Source of the DNA: an uncultured Solobacterium sp.
GTDB taxonomy: Bacteria > Bacillota_I > Bacilli_A > Erysipelotrichales > Erysipelotrichaceae
Length of the DNA: 49,289 nucleotides
Reading direction: 5' to 3'
Assembly (NCBI GenBank): GCA_900552125.1
Contig: URYK01000020.1
Coordinates: 1-49,289, forward strand
Shown here piece by piece: positions 1 through 12,565 of this stretch. The notes beneath the pieces were generated by a model. The model was not told the origin of the DNA. It made no database searches and worked only from the letters and a program-made list of their open reading frames with translations. The stretch's first letter is position 1. Every line of letters begins with the position of its first letter. The position numbers and the translations under genes are program-made.

Positions 1-110
1 GTTCAACCATGCCTGTACATGTTTGAACTATAGCGACTGCCTGTCGCACAAAAGACTGATTTCCTTGAAAACCAGTCAAAATACCATTTACTATCAACTA
101 ACCCCTAATT
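1..110. other. Cluster of three hairpins at left edge
   Basis: Three inverted repeats follow one another with almost no gap. The first is at 1-28, with 6-bp arms GTTCAA/TTGAAC and a further 4 bp after one mismatch. The second is at about 34-48 (GCGAC/GTCGC). The third is at about 55-78 (GACTG/CAGTC plus TTT/AAA). None has a T-tract and no gene overlaps them. They could be the edge of a structured RNA or of a mobile element cut by the window boundary. I cannot name a family. Confidence 0.35.
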
Positions 111-144
111 TTCAGAAGTCAAAATTTTGCTTGTTGGAAAGTGC

Positions 145-174
145 GAAAAAGCCTTTATTTATCGGCTTATTTTC
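145..174 (-). terminator. Rho-independent terminator after rlmD
   Basis: On the minus strand a short stem (AAGCC at 164-168 pairing with GGCTT at 149-153, extendable by A/T pairs) is followed by a T-run. It lies just beyond the rlmD stop codon, in the expected orientation. Confidence 0.6.
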
Positions 175-178
175 ACTT

Positions 179-1507
179 TTATTTTTTTACTATCAGATTT
201 ACTGTTTCAACGTGATGAGTATATGGGAACATATCTACTGGCTGTATAATCTCTGCTTTATAGCCTTTCTGTTCTAGAATCTTTAAATCTCTTGCTAGAG
301 TCCCTGGATCACAGGATACATATACAATACGATCTGGATTCATTTCCACCATACTATTAATTGTGACTTCATCACAGCCTTTTCTTGGAGGATCCACTAC
401 AATTACATCCGGATGTCTACCTTGTTCACTCCATGACTTCGCAAAGGTAGCCGCATCACTGCATACAAATTCAATATTATCAATTTCATTTAATTCTGCA
501 TTCTTTTTCGCATCCTGAATAGCTTGCGGAACAATTTCTATCCCTGTCACATGTTTTGCTTTTTGCGCTAAAAACATAGAAATAGTACCTACACCACAGT
601 ATAAATCTAATACTGTTTCTTTGCCTGTTAGACCTGCAAATTCAAATGCTTTTCCATACAATACCTCTGTTTGTACTGGATTGACCTGATAGAAAGATTT
701 TGAAGAGATAGAAAACTGTAAATCATGGATTTTGTCAATAATAACACGTGTTCCGTACACGATTTTTTCCTTTTCTCCTAAAATAACATTATCCTGTCTT
801 TGATTTAGATTAACCACAATACTTTTGATAAATGGAAGAGATTGCGTTAATTCAGTAATCATTTCTTCCTGATGAGGTATCTTAAAGCTTCGTACAATCC
901 AGACAACCATGACTTCATCACTAGAGAATGCATGTTTGATTAGAATGTGGCGAAAAACTTCTGCATTTTTATATTTCACCAACAATGCTTTCATTGCCTT
1001 TAATACTTCATTAATTCGCTCACTCTGAATCATACAATAATCCATATCAATGATCGTGTTGGAATTAATACGATAAAAACCAGTAACTACATTACCTTTT
1101 TGAATACCAACTGGTATCTGCCCTTTATTTCGATAAGAGTCATGATGTTCCTTCATTCCTAATACATCACATACCGGAAGTGATAATCCTGCAATTCTAG
1201 TAATGACATCCTGTACTTTTTGTTTCTTAAAGTTTAGCTGTTCTTCATAAGACATATGCTGTAGCTGACAGCCCCCACAGCTTTTAGCGATAGGACAAGG
1301 AGGAGTTACTCTTTGATCTGAAGATTTCGTTAGTTCCATTAATCTTGCATATCCAAAGGTTTTCTTAACCAATGTCACAATTAGATTTCCTTCTTCCCCC
1401 TTCATCATTCCTTTCACAAAAAGTGGAAAGCCATTGATTTTGACTACTCCATGTCCATCATGTGTATATCCTGTGCATATTCCATAAACCTTTTCATTTT
1501 TCTGCAT
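179..1507 (-). CDS. rlmD: 23S rRNA (uracil-5-)-methyltransferase, RlmD/RlmCD family
   Basis: This predicted 442-residue TrmA/RumA-family enzyme would transfer a methyl group from SAM to C5 of a uridine in 23S rRNA. An N-terminal TRAM-like beta domain is followed by [4Fe-4S] ligands: C71, C77 and C80 (in CPIAKSCGGC) and C158 (DYCMIQS). The SAM site LDLYCGVGTISMFLA comes next, then VDPPRKGCD, and near the end the catalytic Cys in YVSCDPGTLARDL. I start at the ATG at 1507, where GAGGTGAG sits at ideal spacing. A longer reading to 1633 would run back through a terminator hairpin and the end of the upstream gene. In Bacillus a homologue also lies downstream of gatCAB. One such enzyme may methylate both sites made by RlmC and RlmD in enteric bacteria, so the exact target is uncertain. 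Confidence 0.9.
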   Translation of the reverse strand: MQKNEKVYGICTGYTHDGHGVVKINGFPLFVKGMMKGEEGNLIVTLVKKTFGYARLMELTKSSDQRVTPPCPIAKSCGGCQLQHMSYEEQLNFKKQKVQDVITRIAGLSLPVCDVLGMKEHHDSYRNKGQIPVGIQKGNVVTGFYRINSNTIIDMDYCMIQSERINEVLKAMKALLVKYKNAEVFRHILIKHAFSSDEVMVVWIVRSFKIPHQEEMITELTQSLPFIKSIVVNLNQRQDNVILGEKEKIVYGTRVIIDKIHDLQFSISSKSFYQVNPVQTEVLYGKAFEFAGLTGKETVLDLYCGVGTISMFLAQKAKHVTGIEIVPQAIQDAKKNAELNEIDNIEFVCSDAATFAKSWSEQGRHPDVIVVDPPRKGCDEVTINSMVEMNPDRIVYVSCDPGTLARDLKILEQKGYKAEIIQPVDMFPYTHHVETVNLIVKK

Positions 1508-1521
1508 ATTCTCACCTCGTG

Positions 1522-1545
1522 AAAAAAGGGCAAGCGCCCTTTTAT
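1522..1545 (-). terminator. Terminator between membrane protein gene and rlmD
   Basis: A perfect 8-bp stem (1524-1531 with 1536-1543) has a 4-nt loop and is followed on the minus strand by a T-run. It sits only about 15 nt upstream of the rlmD Shine-Dalgarno site, so rlmD depends on read-through or on a promoter within the preceding gene. Confidence 0.7.
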
Positions 1546-1550
1546 CTTTC

Positions 1551-2135
1551 TTATTTAGTACTCTCTTCTTCCTGCTGCTGAAGAAGTTCTTCGGCAACTT
1601 CCTTATTCTTAGGAGAAGAAGGCGTTGATACATTTGGCTTATCCGCAGCCGCTGTCTTTGTCTTAATCATATAGATTTGATCATCAGATGAATGCTCTTC
1701 ATCTGGAATGAAATTATAGACATGTACCTCCAAATCATACATTTTTACTGAATCATTATTCGTAAAGTATGTTTTAATTGGTAGGATTTCATTTACTTTG
1801 TCATAAGCCTCATTCATTATTTCTTTAACATTTGCACTGCTAGCATCATCACTAGTATCAATGTTTATACGTAAAGTTGCGCTAATCAGATTCACTTCTA
1901 CATTATCCGTATTATCAAATGTCATTGCGTCTTTTATCTGATTTACTTGTTCTTCAGTAATAGCAGGATCCAATGAATTATCAAAACGGCTGCCTACGGT
2001 AGGCTGTCCACTGTTTTCTTTCGTACTTATAAAAATCCAGCCTAATAGTAATAGAGGAATCAGAATAACAATACCGGCAATCCAATATAAGATTTTACTT
2101 TTACTGCCTTTTTTATTTTTTTTCTTTTTACTCAT
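1551..2135 (-). CDS. Single-pass membrane protein of unknown function
   Basis: I do not recognise a family for these 194 residues. A very basic N-terminus (SKKKKNKKGSKSK) precedes one hydrophobic segment at about residues 17-36, so the N-terminus should stay in the cytoplasm. The remaining ~155 residues, rich in Asp, Glu, Asn and Ser, should be outside the cell. They end in a low-complexity tail (EELLQQQEEESTK). I choose the ATG at 2135 because AGGAG lies 8 nt upstream. The GTG at 2144 overlaps that site. The gene follows gatB but appears to have its own extended -10 promoter and a terminator, so it may be a separate unit. Confidence 0.75.
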   Translation of the reverse strand: MSKKKKNKKGSKSKILYWIAGIVILIPLLLLGWIFISTKENSGQPTVGSRFDNSLDPAITEEQVNQIKDAMTFDNTDNVEVNLISATLRINIDTSDDASSANVKEIMNEAYDKVNEILPIKTYFTNNDSVKMYDLEVHVYNFIPDEEHSSDDQIYMIKTKTAAADKPNVSTPSSPKNKEVAEELLQQQEEESTK

Positions 2136-2213
2136 GTGGTTCACTCCTGACTGTATGTAATATAAAATACAATTTTATATGTTATACGACATTCTTTATA
2201 TTTCACATGTATC

Positions 2214-2222
2214 AGTATAACA
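2214..2222 (-). promoter_or_regulatory. Extended -10 promoter for the membrane protein gene
   Basis: The minus strand reads TGTTATACT, an extended -10 element, about 80 nt upstream of the start codon. The -35 region is poor, as is usual for extended -10 promoters. Confidence 0.4.
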
Positions 2223-2270
2223 CAAATTATAGAAAATTACAGTGGGTATCTTCTTACGATTTACTAAATT

Positions 2271-3695
2271 CTAACGTTTTTTCAGCTCTTCTTGAATCAT
2301 TTTATTTGTCATTGCAGGATTTGCCTGTCCCTTGCTGGCTTTCATAACCTGACCAACTAAGAATCCTACTGCACGATCCTTACCATTTTTAAAGTCTTCA
2401 ATTGATTGTGGGTTGTTATCTAAAACAGTAGTGATCAAGGCTAATAGTTCACTTGTATCACTCATCTGTTTCATGCCTTTTTCTTCAACGACTTTTTTAG
2501 GATCTTTACCCTTCATAATTTCTTCAAATACGACTTTAGCTTGTTTACCACTGATTTCTCCAGCTTCTACCATATTGATCATATCACCTAAGTGTTTTGG
2601 ATTGCATGGATTTTCAGATAGTTTTAAGTTTTCTTTATTTAAGACCGCAACCATTTCAACGATTACCCAGTTAGCTGCTTTCTTATAGTTTTTCGTATAT
2701 TTACATACTTCATCAAAGAAGTTGCTTAATTCACGATTTGCTACTAATACATCTGCATCATATTCTTTTAAACCATAGTCTTTCTGATAACGAGCTTTAC
2801 GTTCATCAGGAAGTTCATCCATATGTTCCTGAATATCTTTGATCCATTCAGCATCTAAAAGAATAGGGAAGATGTTTGGTTCTGGGAAGAATTTATAATC
2901 CACATTTCCTTCTTTTTTACGCATTAAGACTGTTGTCTTCTGTGTTTCGTCATAACGACGAGTAGCCTGTTCTACTTTCCCGCCATTTTCAAGAATTTCC
3001 TTCTGTCTTTCCACTTCCGCATCAATTGCTTTTTGTACGTTAGAAATAGAGTTTAGATTCTTAACTTCTGTTTTTGTCCCAAATGTGCCGCTTCCTTCTG
3101 GACGAATAGAAACATTGACATCACAACGCATACTTCCTTCTTCCATTTTTACATCACTGACACCTAAATAGTATAAAATGCTTCTTAGTTTTTCCACATA
3201 AGCTGCTGCTTCTGCACCATTACGAATATCTGGTTCACTAACGATTTCCACAAGTGGAGTACCTGCACGGTTATAATCTACTAATGTACCTGCATCACTA
3301 TGGAACTGTTTTGCAGTATCTTCTTCCATATGGATACGGTTGATACGAATGTCTTTTGTCCCATCTTCTGTTTTAATGGTAATCACACCATTTTTTCCAA
3401 TTGGATGGAATTGTTGAGTTATCTGGAATCCTTTTGGAAGATCGGAATAATAATAGTTTTTACGATCAAATTTCACAAGTGGATCGATTTCACATTTTAA
3501 AGCTGTACATGCAAGTACTGCTAAGCGTACTGCTTCTTTATTAACACAAGGAAGAGTTCCTGGATGTCCTAAATCAATTTCATTTACACAAGTATTTGCG
3601 ACTGCGCCAAACGATGTTGGTGCGCTGGAAAACATTTTTGTTTTTGTTTTCAGCTCACAGTGGATTTCAATTCCTATGACTGTTTCGTATTTCAT
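2271..3695 (-). CDS. gatB: Aspartyl/glutamyl-tRNA amidotransferase subunit B
   Basis: GatB (474 residues) is the kinase/transamidase subunit of GatCAB. It activates misacylated Glu-tRNA(Gln), and where relevant Asp-tRNA(Asn), with ATP and amidates it with ammonia from GatA. The N-terminus YETVIGIEIHCELKT is a family hallmark, followed by DRKNYYYSDLPKGFQI and the acidic motif HMEEDTAK. The C-terminal ~140 residues form the helical YqeY-like tRNA-binding tail. The start codon overlaps the gatA stop (ATGA, 4 bp), so translation is coupled. Length and order match the family. Presence of GatCAB implies that Gln-tRNA is made indirectly. Confidence 0.97.
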   Translation of the reverse strand: MKYETVIGIEIHCELKTKTKMFSSAPTSFGAVANTCVNEIDLGHPGTLPCVNKEAVRLAVLACTALKCEIDPLVKFDRKNYYYSDLPKGFQITQQFHPIGKNGVITIKTEDGTKDIRINRIHMEEDTAKQFHSDAGTLVDYNRAGTPLVEIVSEPDIRNGAEAAAYVEKLRSILYYLGVSDVKMEEGSMRCDVNVSIRPEGSGTFGTKTEVKNLNSISNVQKAIDAEVERQKEILENGGKVEQATRRYDETQKTTVLMRKKEGNVDYKFFPEPNIFPILLDAEWIKDIQEHMDELPDERKARYQKDYGLKEYDADVLVANRELSNFFDEVCKYTKNYKKAANWVIVEMVAVLNKENLKLSENPCNPKHLGDMINMVEAGEISGKQAKVVFEEIMKGKDPKKVVEEKGMKQMSDTSELLALITTVLDNNPQSIEDFKNGKDRAVGFLVGQVMKASKGQANPAMTNKMIQEELKKR

Positions 3696-5113
3696 GCGTC
3701 TACCTCCACATCATTTCCTTTTAATCCGGTTTCTTCTTCAATAGCTAAACCGATATTAAATAATGTTTGTTCATCAAATGCTTTTGCGCTCATGTTAATC
3801 GCAATTGGCATACCTTTTGAAAAACCAGTAGGTACTGTAATGCTTGGATAACCTGAGAAATTACCTAACACCATATGATTTTCCGCAACATTATTATCTG
3901 CACCTAAATGTGAATCTTTTGATTCGTCTACAAGTGGTGCTATCGTACCTGCCGCAGATGCAATCACTACATCATATTGATCTAAGATCTGTTTTAAATC
4001 ATTCACAATAAGACGTCTAACCTTTTGTGCTTTACGGAATATTTTATCCTGATTTTCCACAAATAAAGAATAACTTCCAATTACGAAACGTTTACGTACA
4101 TAAGAACAGAAACCTTTTGTACGAGTATTAATCATCACGTCTTCTACACTTTCCCCATCTTCACGCATACCAAAGCGAATTCCATCTAAATTAGAATGAT
4201 TAGCAGTTGCCTCCGCATTCGCAATAATATAATACGTAGGAAGTAAAGCATTCATCAGCTGATCATCCATGCGAACATGTTCAACAACAGCTCCTCTTGC
4301 TTGTAATTTCTTCATTAAAGAATCAAAGTTCTGACGGATTTCTTCATCTTCGATTGCTTCCTGTACATTATCTAAAATCGCAATACGTTTTCCACGTAAA
4401 TCACTATTTAGATTAGAAGAATAGGCTTCTACTTTTTCAAAGCTTGATGTCATATCACGATCATCACGTCCTGCAAGCACTTCTAAAGCAACCGCAGCAT
4501 CTTTAATAGATGTCGTAAAATAGCCTACATGGTCAAGACTAGAAGCATAAGGAATAATGCCATAACGAGAAATTCTTCCGTAAGTAGGCTTCATACCAAT
4601 GATACCATTATATGCCGCAGGTTTACGAACACTGTCACCTGTATCTGTACCAATCGCAAATGGAACCACTCCAGCTGCTACAAGTGCAGCACTACCTCCA
4701 CTGCTTCCACCAGAAATACGTGTGTTATCCCATGCATTATGTACTGGTCCAGTGTAGGCATTACGGTTTGTTCCACCCATTCCTAGTTCATCCATACTAG
4801 ATTTCGCAATCACAATAGCACCAGCTTTTTCTAGCTTATCAACAATATGTGCATTATATACAGGCACATAGTTATCTAAAATTCGTGATGAAGCAGTTGT
4901 ACGGATTCCCTTTGTATTAACATTGTCTTTTAAAACAACTGGCATACCATACATTGGTGCTTTTTCATCTACTTCCTTTAAAGCTTCCAATTGATCTTTT
5001 GGATCAACAAATGTCACTACAGCATTTAAGCGTTCCTGTGATTCTTTTGCTTTTTCATAAGCCTCATAAACACGGCTTTCTATATCTATTTTATTCATTC
5101 TATCGAAATCCAT
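3692..5113 (-). CDS. gatA: Aspartyl/glutamyl-tRNA amidotransferase subunit A
   Basis: GatA (473 residues) is the glutaminase subunit. It belongs to the amidase-signature family, which uses a Ser-cisSer-Lys triad. Lys62 (VVLKDN), Ser137 (GGSSGGS) and Ser161 (TGDSVRKP) are spaced 75 and 24 residues apart, exactly as in characterised family members. The signature stretch reads GTDTGDSVRKPA where most homologues have TGGSIRQPA, so the residue before the nucleophile is Asp rather than Gly. GGTGG lies about 9 nt before the ATG at 5113. The gene sits 1 bp after gatC and overlaps gatB. Ammonia released here is channelled to GatB. Confidence 0.97.
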   Translation of the reverse strand: MDFDRMNKIDIESRVYEAYEKAKESQERLNAVVTFVDPKDQLEALKEVDEKAPMYGMPVVLKDNVNTKGIRTTASSRILDNYVPVYNAHIVDKLEKAGAIVIAKSSMDELGMGGTNRNAYTGPVHNAWDNTRISGGSSGGSAALVAAGVVPFAIGTDTGDSVRKPAAYNGIIGMKPTYGRISRYGIIPYASSLDHVGYFTTSIKDAAVALEVLAGRDDRDMTSSFEKVEAYSSNLNSDLRGKRIAILDNVQEAIEDEEIRQNFDSLMKKLQARGAVVEHVRMDDQLMNALLPTYYIIANAEATANHSNLDGIRFGMREDGESVEDVMINTRTKGFCSYVRKRFVIGSYSLFVENQDKIFRKAQKVRRLIVNDLKQILDQYDVVIASAAGTIAPLVDESKDSHLGADNNVAENHMVLGNFSGYPSITVPTGFSKGMPIAINMSAKAFDEQTLFNIGLAIEEETGLKGNDVEVDA

Positions 5114-5114
5114 T

Positions 5115-5408
5115 TTACTTCACCACCTTTGGCACATGAATATGCCCAGCTTTTACACTCTTCGCATTTGATAATGCCTCTTCTTGTGAAATGACATGAT
5201 CTACCTTATCTTCACGCAAATATGAAGTACTTGCTTCAAATGGGTAAATCATCTCTTCTACACCATCCGTATTAATTTCTTCTAATAAAGAAATCTGCTG
5301 TAATAGTTCTTTAAATTCATCTTGTAGCTGGCTAACTTCTTCATCTGATAAATCAAACATGATATCATGTGCCAGTTTTTTAAAATATTCTGCACTAAAT
5401 GTTTCCAT
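5115..5408 (-). CDS. gatC: Aspartyl/glutamyl-tRNA amidotransferase subunit C
   Basis: GatC (97 residues) is the small structural subunit that wraps around the GatA-GatB interface. The N-terminal helical part (FKKLAHDIMFDLSDEEV) and the extended C-terminal tail match the family, as does the length. A strong AAGGAGGA site precedes the ATG. It is the first gat gene, 11 bp after the lipoprotein gene camS, and continues directly into gatA. Confidence 0.93.
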   Translation of the reverse strand: METFSAEYFKKLAHDIMFDLSDEEVSQLQDEFKELLQQISLLEEINTDGVEEMIYPFEASTSYLREDKVDHVISQEEALSNAKSVKAGHIHVPKVVK

Positions 5409-5419
5409 ACGTTCCTCCT

Positions 5420-8531
<3,112 letters not shown>

Positions 8532-10796
8532 CTATTTTTTTGACAAAGATGGATGATTTGCCATGATTTTACGAATCCCATATTTCTGCTCAAACGCTAT
8601 GGTCGCAAGTCCATCTTCCAATTTAATCACAACACCATCTCCAAAGGAAGCATGCGTGACCAAATCTCCTTTTCTTATTCTTCCCGCTTTTTTCGGTTTT
8701 GTCTCTGTTTTTATAGTATTCTGTTTAATATCTATATTTGATTCTCTAGTTTCACTTTGATTTTCATAACCTCTAGAATCATCAATACGCTTATTCTGAT
8801 GCATAGATAAAAATTCATTTCCGCTATATGTATCTACATCACTACTGAAAGAGTTATGAACCTTCGCTCCAACTTCTTCAATACAGTCTTCTGGAAGTTC
8901 TTTCACAAAACGTGATGTTGTTTTAATTTTATCTAACACATAGCTATATCCATAAGAATCAGATAAGAATAACTGTTTCTTCGCTCTTGTAAAGGCAACA
9001 TATGCCAAACGTCTTTCTTCTTCTAATGCAGGTTGTCCACCTTCACCAACAGAGCGTTCATTTGGGAAGATACCTTCACATAAATTATAGACAAAGACAT
9101 TATCAAATTCTAAGCCCTTTGCCGCATGAATTGTCATTAATTGTACATAATCACCATTTTTCTGACCTTCTGAATCACTATATAAAGAGATTTCCTGAAG
9201 ATATTCATTTAATGTTCCTTCTGGGTGATTTGCCACATAATCAGAAATGTCCCCAATTAATTCCTTAATATTTTCAATACGTTCGATTTCTTTATCTTCA
9301 CGAAGCATTTCAAGATAACCGCTATCCTCTAATAGTTGTTCTAAAAGCTGATCAATACTTATTTTATCTACCTTAACTCGATATCCTTCTATCAGCTCCA
9401 CAAATTTCTGAATACTAGCCTTAGCTTTTCCCTTTCCTATCTCATAATTACATAGCACATCATACATATTACAGTCATCATGCGCTGCCTGCTGTTCTAT
9501 CATTTCTAATGTTTTTGCGCCTATTCCTCTTTTTGGCGCATTGATCACACGTTTGACAGCTAAATTCTTTGATAGAGCTTTAGGGTCTTGTTCATCATAT
9601 GGAGCTAATAATCGCAGATAACTTAAAGCATCTTTTATTTCAGCACGATCATAGAAACGTACACCGCCATAGATACGATAAGGAATATGGAAGTCCAACA
9701 ACGCTTTTTCCAGTCCTCGTGATAAGAAGTTTGAACGATACAGCACTGCAATATCTTTATAATGTATACCACTATGCTGCAGCATCATAATTTTAGAAGC
9801 TACCCACACCGGCTCATTCGCATCATCTAATGCAGTGAAATGAATGATTTTATCATCACTTTCTATTTCTGTGAATAAATCTTTATCAATTCGATTCTGG
9901 TTGTTTTTAATCAGCGCATTGGCACCATTTAAAATCTGCTGAGTAGATCGATAATTCTGATTTAAGATAACCGTCTTGCTGTTTGGAAAATCTTTCTCGA
10001 AATTCATGATGATATCTACCTGAGCTCCTCGCCAGGTATAAATTGTCTGGTCAGGATCCCCAACCACACATAAATAACTATCTTCTTTCACTAATAATTT
10101 AATAATCGCATATTGTAAGTTATCCACATCCTGAAACTCATCAACATGGATATATGTAAAACGACGCTGCCATTTTTTTCGTACTTCTACCTTATTATTC
10201 AAAATACGATAAGCATAAATCAGTAAATCATCAAAATCCAAGGCATACATCTCATGCAGACGTTTTTCATAAAATGCATAAACACTAGCCTTGATCTTTT
10301 CACCTGCCCATTTCCCCGCATTAGCTTCCGCCATATCCGGATCAATGAAATTAGTCTTATTGGCACTGATATATGACAACATGGAATTATAGCTATAGCT
10401 CTTCACATCAATATTCATCTGTTTATAAGCATCTCGTAAAATACTTTTCTGATCATCACTATCAACAATCGTAAAATTTCTAGGATATCCTAGTTCTAAT
10501 ATATCTTCTCTAAGCAGACGCACACAAAAGGAATGAATAGTTGAAATCGCAACTGCTTTTGCGACATCTCCTAACAATCCTTCTACACGCTCTTTCATTT
10601 CTCTTGCGGCCTTATTCGTAAATGTTATCGCTAATATTTTATTAGGATATACTCCACAGTTATGAATCAGATAAGCAATTCTGGTCGTTACCACCCGTGT
10701 TTTTCCGCTGCCTGCCCCTGCTATGATACGCAAGTGCTGATTCACACATTGTACTGCTTCTAACTGACGCTCATTTAATTGATCTAAAAACGACAC
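8532..10796 (-). CDS. pcrA: ATP-dependent DNA helicase PcrA
   Basis: PcrA/UvrD superfamily 1A 3'-5' helicase, 754 residues, for repair, plasmid rolling-circle replication and removal of RNA polymerase or recombinase roadblocks. Motifs in order: the Q-motif region LNERQLEAV, Walker A AGAGSGKT, motif II VDEFQDVD, motif III GDPDQTIYTWRGA, and motif V TIHAAKGLEFDNVF. The basic C-terminal tail ends in a Tudor-like domain (RKGDLVTHASFGDGVV) that in homologues contacts RNA polymerase. The start codon is GTG at 10796 with GAGAGGTGA 5 nt upstream. It heads the operon pcrA-ligA-camS-gatCAB. Confidence 0.97.
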   Translation of the reverse strand: MSFLDQLNERQLEAVQCVNQHLRIIAGAGSGKTRVVTTRIAYLIHNCGVYPNKILAITFTNKAAREMKERVEGLLGDVAKAVAISTIHSFCVRLLREDILELGYPRNFTIVDSDDQKSILRDAYKQMNIDVKSYSYNSMLSYISANKTNFIDPDMAEANAGKWAGEKIKASVYAFYEKRLHEMYALDFDDLLIYAYRILNNKVEVRKKWQRRFTYIHVDEFQDVDNLQYAIIKLLVKEDSYLCVVGDPDQTIYTWRGAQVDIIMNFEKDFPNSKTVILNQNYRSTQQILNGANALIKNNQNRIDKDLFTEIESDDKIIHFTALDDANEPVWVASKIMMLQHSGIHYKDIAVLYRSNFLSRGLEKALLDFHIPYRIYGGVRFYDRAEIKDALSYLRLLAPYDEQDPKALSKNLAVKRVINAPKRGIGAKTLEMIEQQAAHDDCNMYDVLCNYEIGKGKAKASIQKFVELIEGYRVKVDKISIDQLLEQLLEDSGYLEMLREDKEIERIENIKELIGDISDYVANHPEGTLNEYLQEISLYSDSEGQKNGDYVQLMTIHAAKGLEFDNVFVYNLCEGIFPNERSVGEGGQPALEEERRLAYVAFTRAKKQLFLSDSYGYSYVLDKIKTTSRFVKELPEDCIEEVGAKVHNSFSSDVDTYSGNEFLSMHQNKRIDDSRGYENQSETRESNIDIKQNTIKTETKPKKAGRIRKGDLVTHASFGDGVVIKLEDGLATIAFEQKYGIRKIMANHPSLSKK

Positions 10797-10813
10797 AAAA
10801 TCACCTCTCGAAT

Positions 10814-10824
10814 ATTATACTATA
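10814..10824 (-). promoter_or_regulatory. Likely -10 region of the pcrA operon
   Basis: Two overlapping -10 hexamers on the minus strand (TATAGT at 10819-10824 and TATAAT at 10814-10819) lie just upstream of the pcrA ribosome-binding site. They would give a very short leader. No good -35 is visible. Confidence 0.4.
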
Positions 10825-10911
10825 CTTTTATTCTCTTTGCTTAAGAAAACAACATCAATTATAACCTAAAACAGCTCTCACCTCTACACTTATTACGAAA
10901 AATTCAGAAAT

Positions 10912-10946
10912 CTGACATAGTAATTTCATATCTTTTATACTATAAT
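10912..10946 (+). promoter_or_regulatory. Promoter of first LCP gene
   Basis: CTGACA at 10912-10917 lies 18 bp before TATACT at 10936-10941, with an overlapping TATAAT at 10941-10946. The gene start is about 30 nt downstream. The region is divergent with pcrA. Confidence 0.55.
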
Positions 10947-10974
10947 GTTATCTGACTATTTGAGGTGAACTTAT

Positions 10975-12558
10975 ATGGCAAGAAAAAAACGAAAACGTAA
11001 CTATACAAGAACCATTGATTTATTATTTCTTTTTATATTTTTAATAGTTGGAATCGTAGCTATTTATATAGCATTATCCTTTGGAATTCCTCCTCGTAAA
11101 TGGACAATGATGGCTGCTGGAATTTTATTTATAATATTCCTTATATTCTTCATCACGTCCTTAAAACGACTTCCCAAATGGATTGTTATTATAAAAAGAA
11201 TAATCATTATAATTCTTACAATCGCTTTAGCAGCTGGAGGATATTTATTAAATAAATCAAGAACGACATTACATAAGATCAATCAAAATGCAGAAGGAAG
11301 TATAACTGAAATTTATGTGGTTGTAAAATCAGATAGCGAATATACTGATTTATCTTCCCTTGAAGATAAAACGATCGGCTTTCAAAATGGTGTGGATAAA
11401 AATCAGGCAGCTTATGCCATGGAACAGATGCAATCAGAATTATCTTCTATAAATACAGTAGAAGAACTTGATTATACAACTCTTTATACAAATCTGAATT
11501 TAGGTTTCATAGATGCCTTTGTCATATCTGATACATATTATGAAATGTCAAAATCAAATATAGACAACTTTGAAGATGATATTAAAATCATTCATACATT
11601 TAAAAAAGAAAATGAAGCATCCAATGCTTCTAATGTCGATGTCACAAAAGATGTATTTACCGTTTATATCAGCGGAATCGACAATATGGGAAGTCCTGAT
11701 CAGCAGACTCGTACTGACACTAATATATTATTGATTGTTAATCCAAAAGCAAATCACATTGATATGGTTTCCCTTCCAAGAGATGGTCTGATGCCAAATG
11801 CAGCTTACCAATATCAAAATGATAAATTAACACATACAGGAAATGATGGAATTGAAAACAGTGTCGCAACCATTCAAAATTTCTTTAATATCCCTATTGA
11901 TTTTTATGCTCGTGTAAGCTTTAATTCGTTAATTGAAATCATTGATACAATCGGTGGAATTGATGTTGATGTAGAAATCAGTTTCTGTGAACAGGATGAA
12001 AATAGAAGCTTTAAACAAGAAGATTTAATTTGTCTAGAAAAAGGCAAACAGCATTTAAATGGTAAACAAGCTTTAGCTTATGCACGTCATCGTAAAACAG
12101 AAGGTTATGACAACGCTGGACGTGAACGAGCACAACAGCGAATTATCAAAGCTACTATTGATAAATTAATGTCGGCTAGTGGTATTTCTAAACTAAATAA
12201 TTTGATGGATATTGCGCCAAATTATATCATTACGAATATGCCAGCTAACAGCATTGCGGATTTTGTATCTGCAGAATTAGAAGATTTGAAACCTTGGACC
12301 ATTTCTTCTATTTCCAGTGATAATGGAGTTTATTCCGATGAATTTGTTGCTAGTATGGATTCTTCTCTAGGCACTACTAACGTATATGTCTTTGATCGTG
12401 ATGAAGTACATGCTGTTGTAAATGCTTATGATGGCGCAAAAAATCAATTGCAGATGGATACCTTTAATTTTGACTTAAACAATCTATATGCAAACACTCC
12501 AGAAATCAATACTTCAGAAAATATCTTATATGCTGATATGGTAGAAAATCCATATTAA
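10975..12558 (+). CDS. LytR-CpsA-Psr family protein, copy 1
   Basis: LCP proteins attach lipid-linked glycopolymers (teichoic acid or capsule) to peptidoglycan at the outer face of the membrane. This 527-residue copy has a basic cytoplasmic start and three membrane segments (about 14-35, 44-62 and 69-92). An extracellular accessory domain (about 110-215), faintly like a solute-binding fold, follows, as in the CpsA type of streptococcal capsule loci. The LCP domain starts near 225. It shows the phosphate-binding Arg and Asp residues in RTDTN (246-250), SLPRD (266-270) and ARHRKTEG, then GRERAQQRI. GAGGTGA precedes the ATG. A terminator follows, so the two tandem copies are probably transcribed separately. 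Confidence 0.93.
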   Translation: MARKKRKRNYTRTIDLLFLFIFLIVGIVAIYIALSFGIPPRKWTMMAAGILFIIFLIFFITSLKRLPKWIVIIKRIIIIILTIALAAGGYLLNKSRTTLHKINQNAEGSITEIYVVVKSDSEYTDLSSLEDKTIGFQNGVDKNQAAYAMEQMQSELSSINTVEELDYTTLYTNLNLGFIDAFVISDTYYEMSKSNIDNFEDDIKIIHTFKKENEASNASNVDVTKDVFTVYISGIDNMGSPDQQTRTDTNILLIVNPKANHIDMVSLPRDGLMPNAAYQYQNDKLTHTGNDGIENSVATIQNFFNIPIDFYARVSFNSLIEIIDTIGGIDVDVEISFCEQDENRSFKQEDLICLEKGKQHLNGKQALAYARHRKTEGYDNAGRERAQQRIIKATIDKLMSASGISKLNNLMDIAPNYIITNMPANSIADFVSAELEDLKPWTISSISSDNGVYSDEFVASMDSSLGTTNVYVFDRDEVHAVVNAYDGAKNQLQMDTFNFDLNNLYANTPEINTSENILYADMVENPY

Positions 12559-12565
12559 ATTTTAT

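Noticed and set aside
23..277. 84-residue open frame on the plus strand at the left edge
   Set aside because: No ribosome-binding site, overlaps the rlmD 3' end and terminator, and is low complexity.
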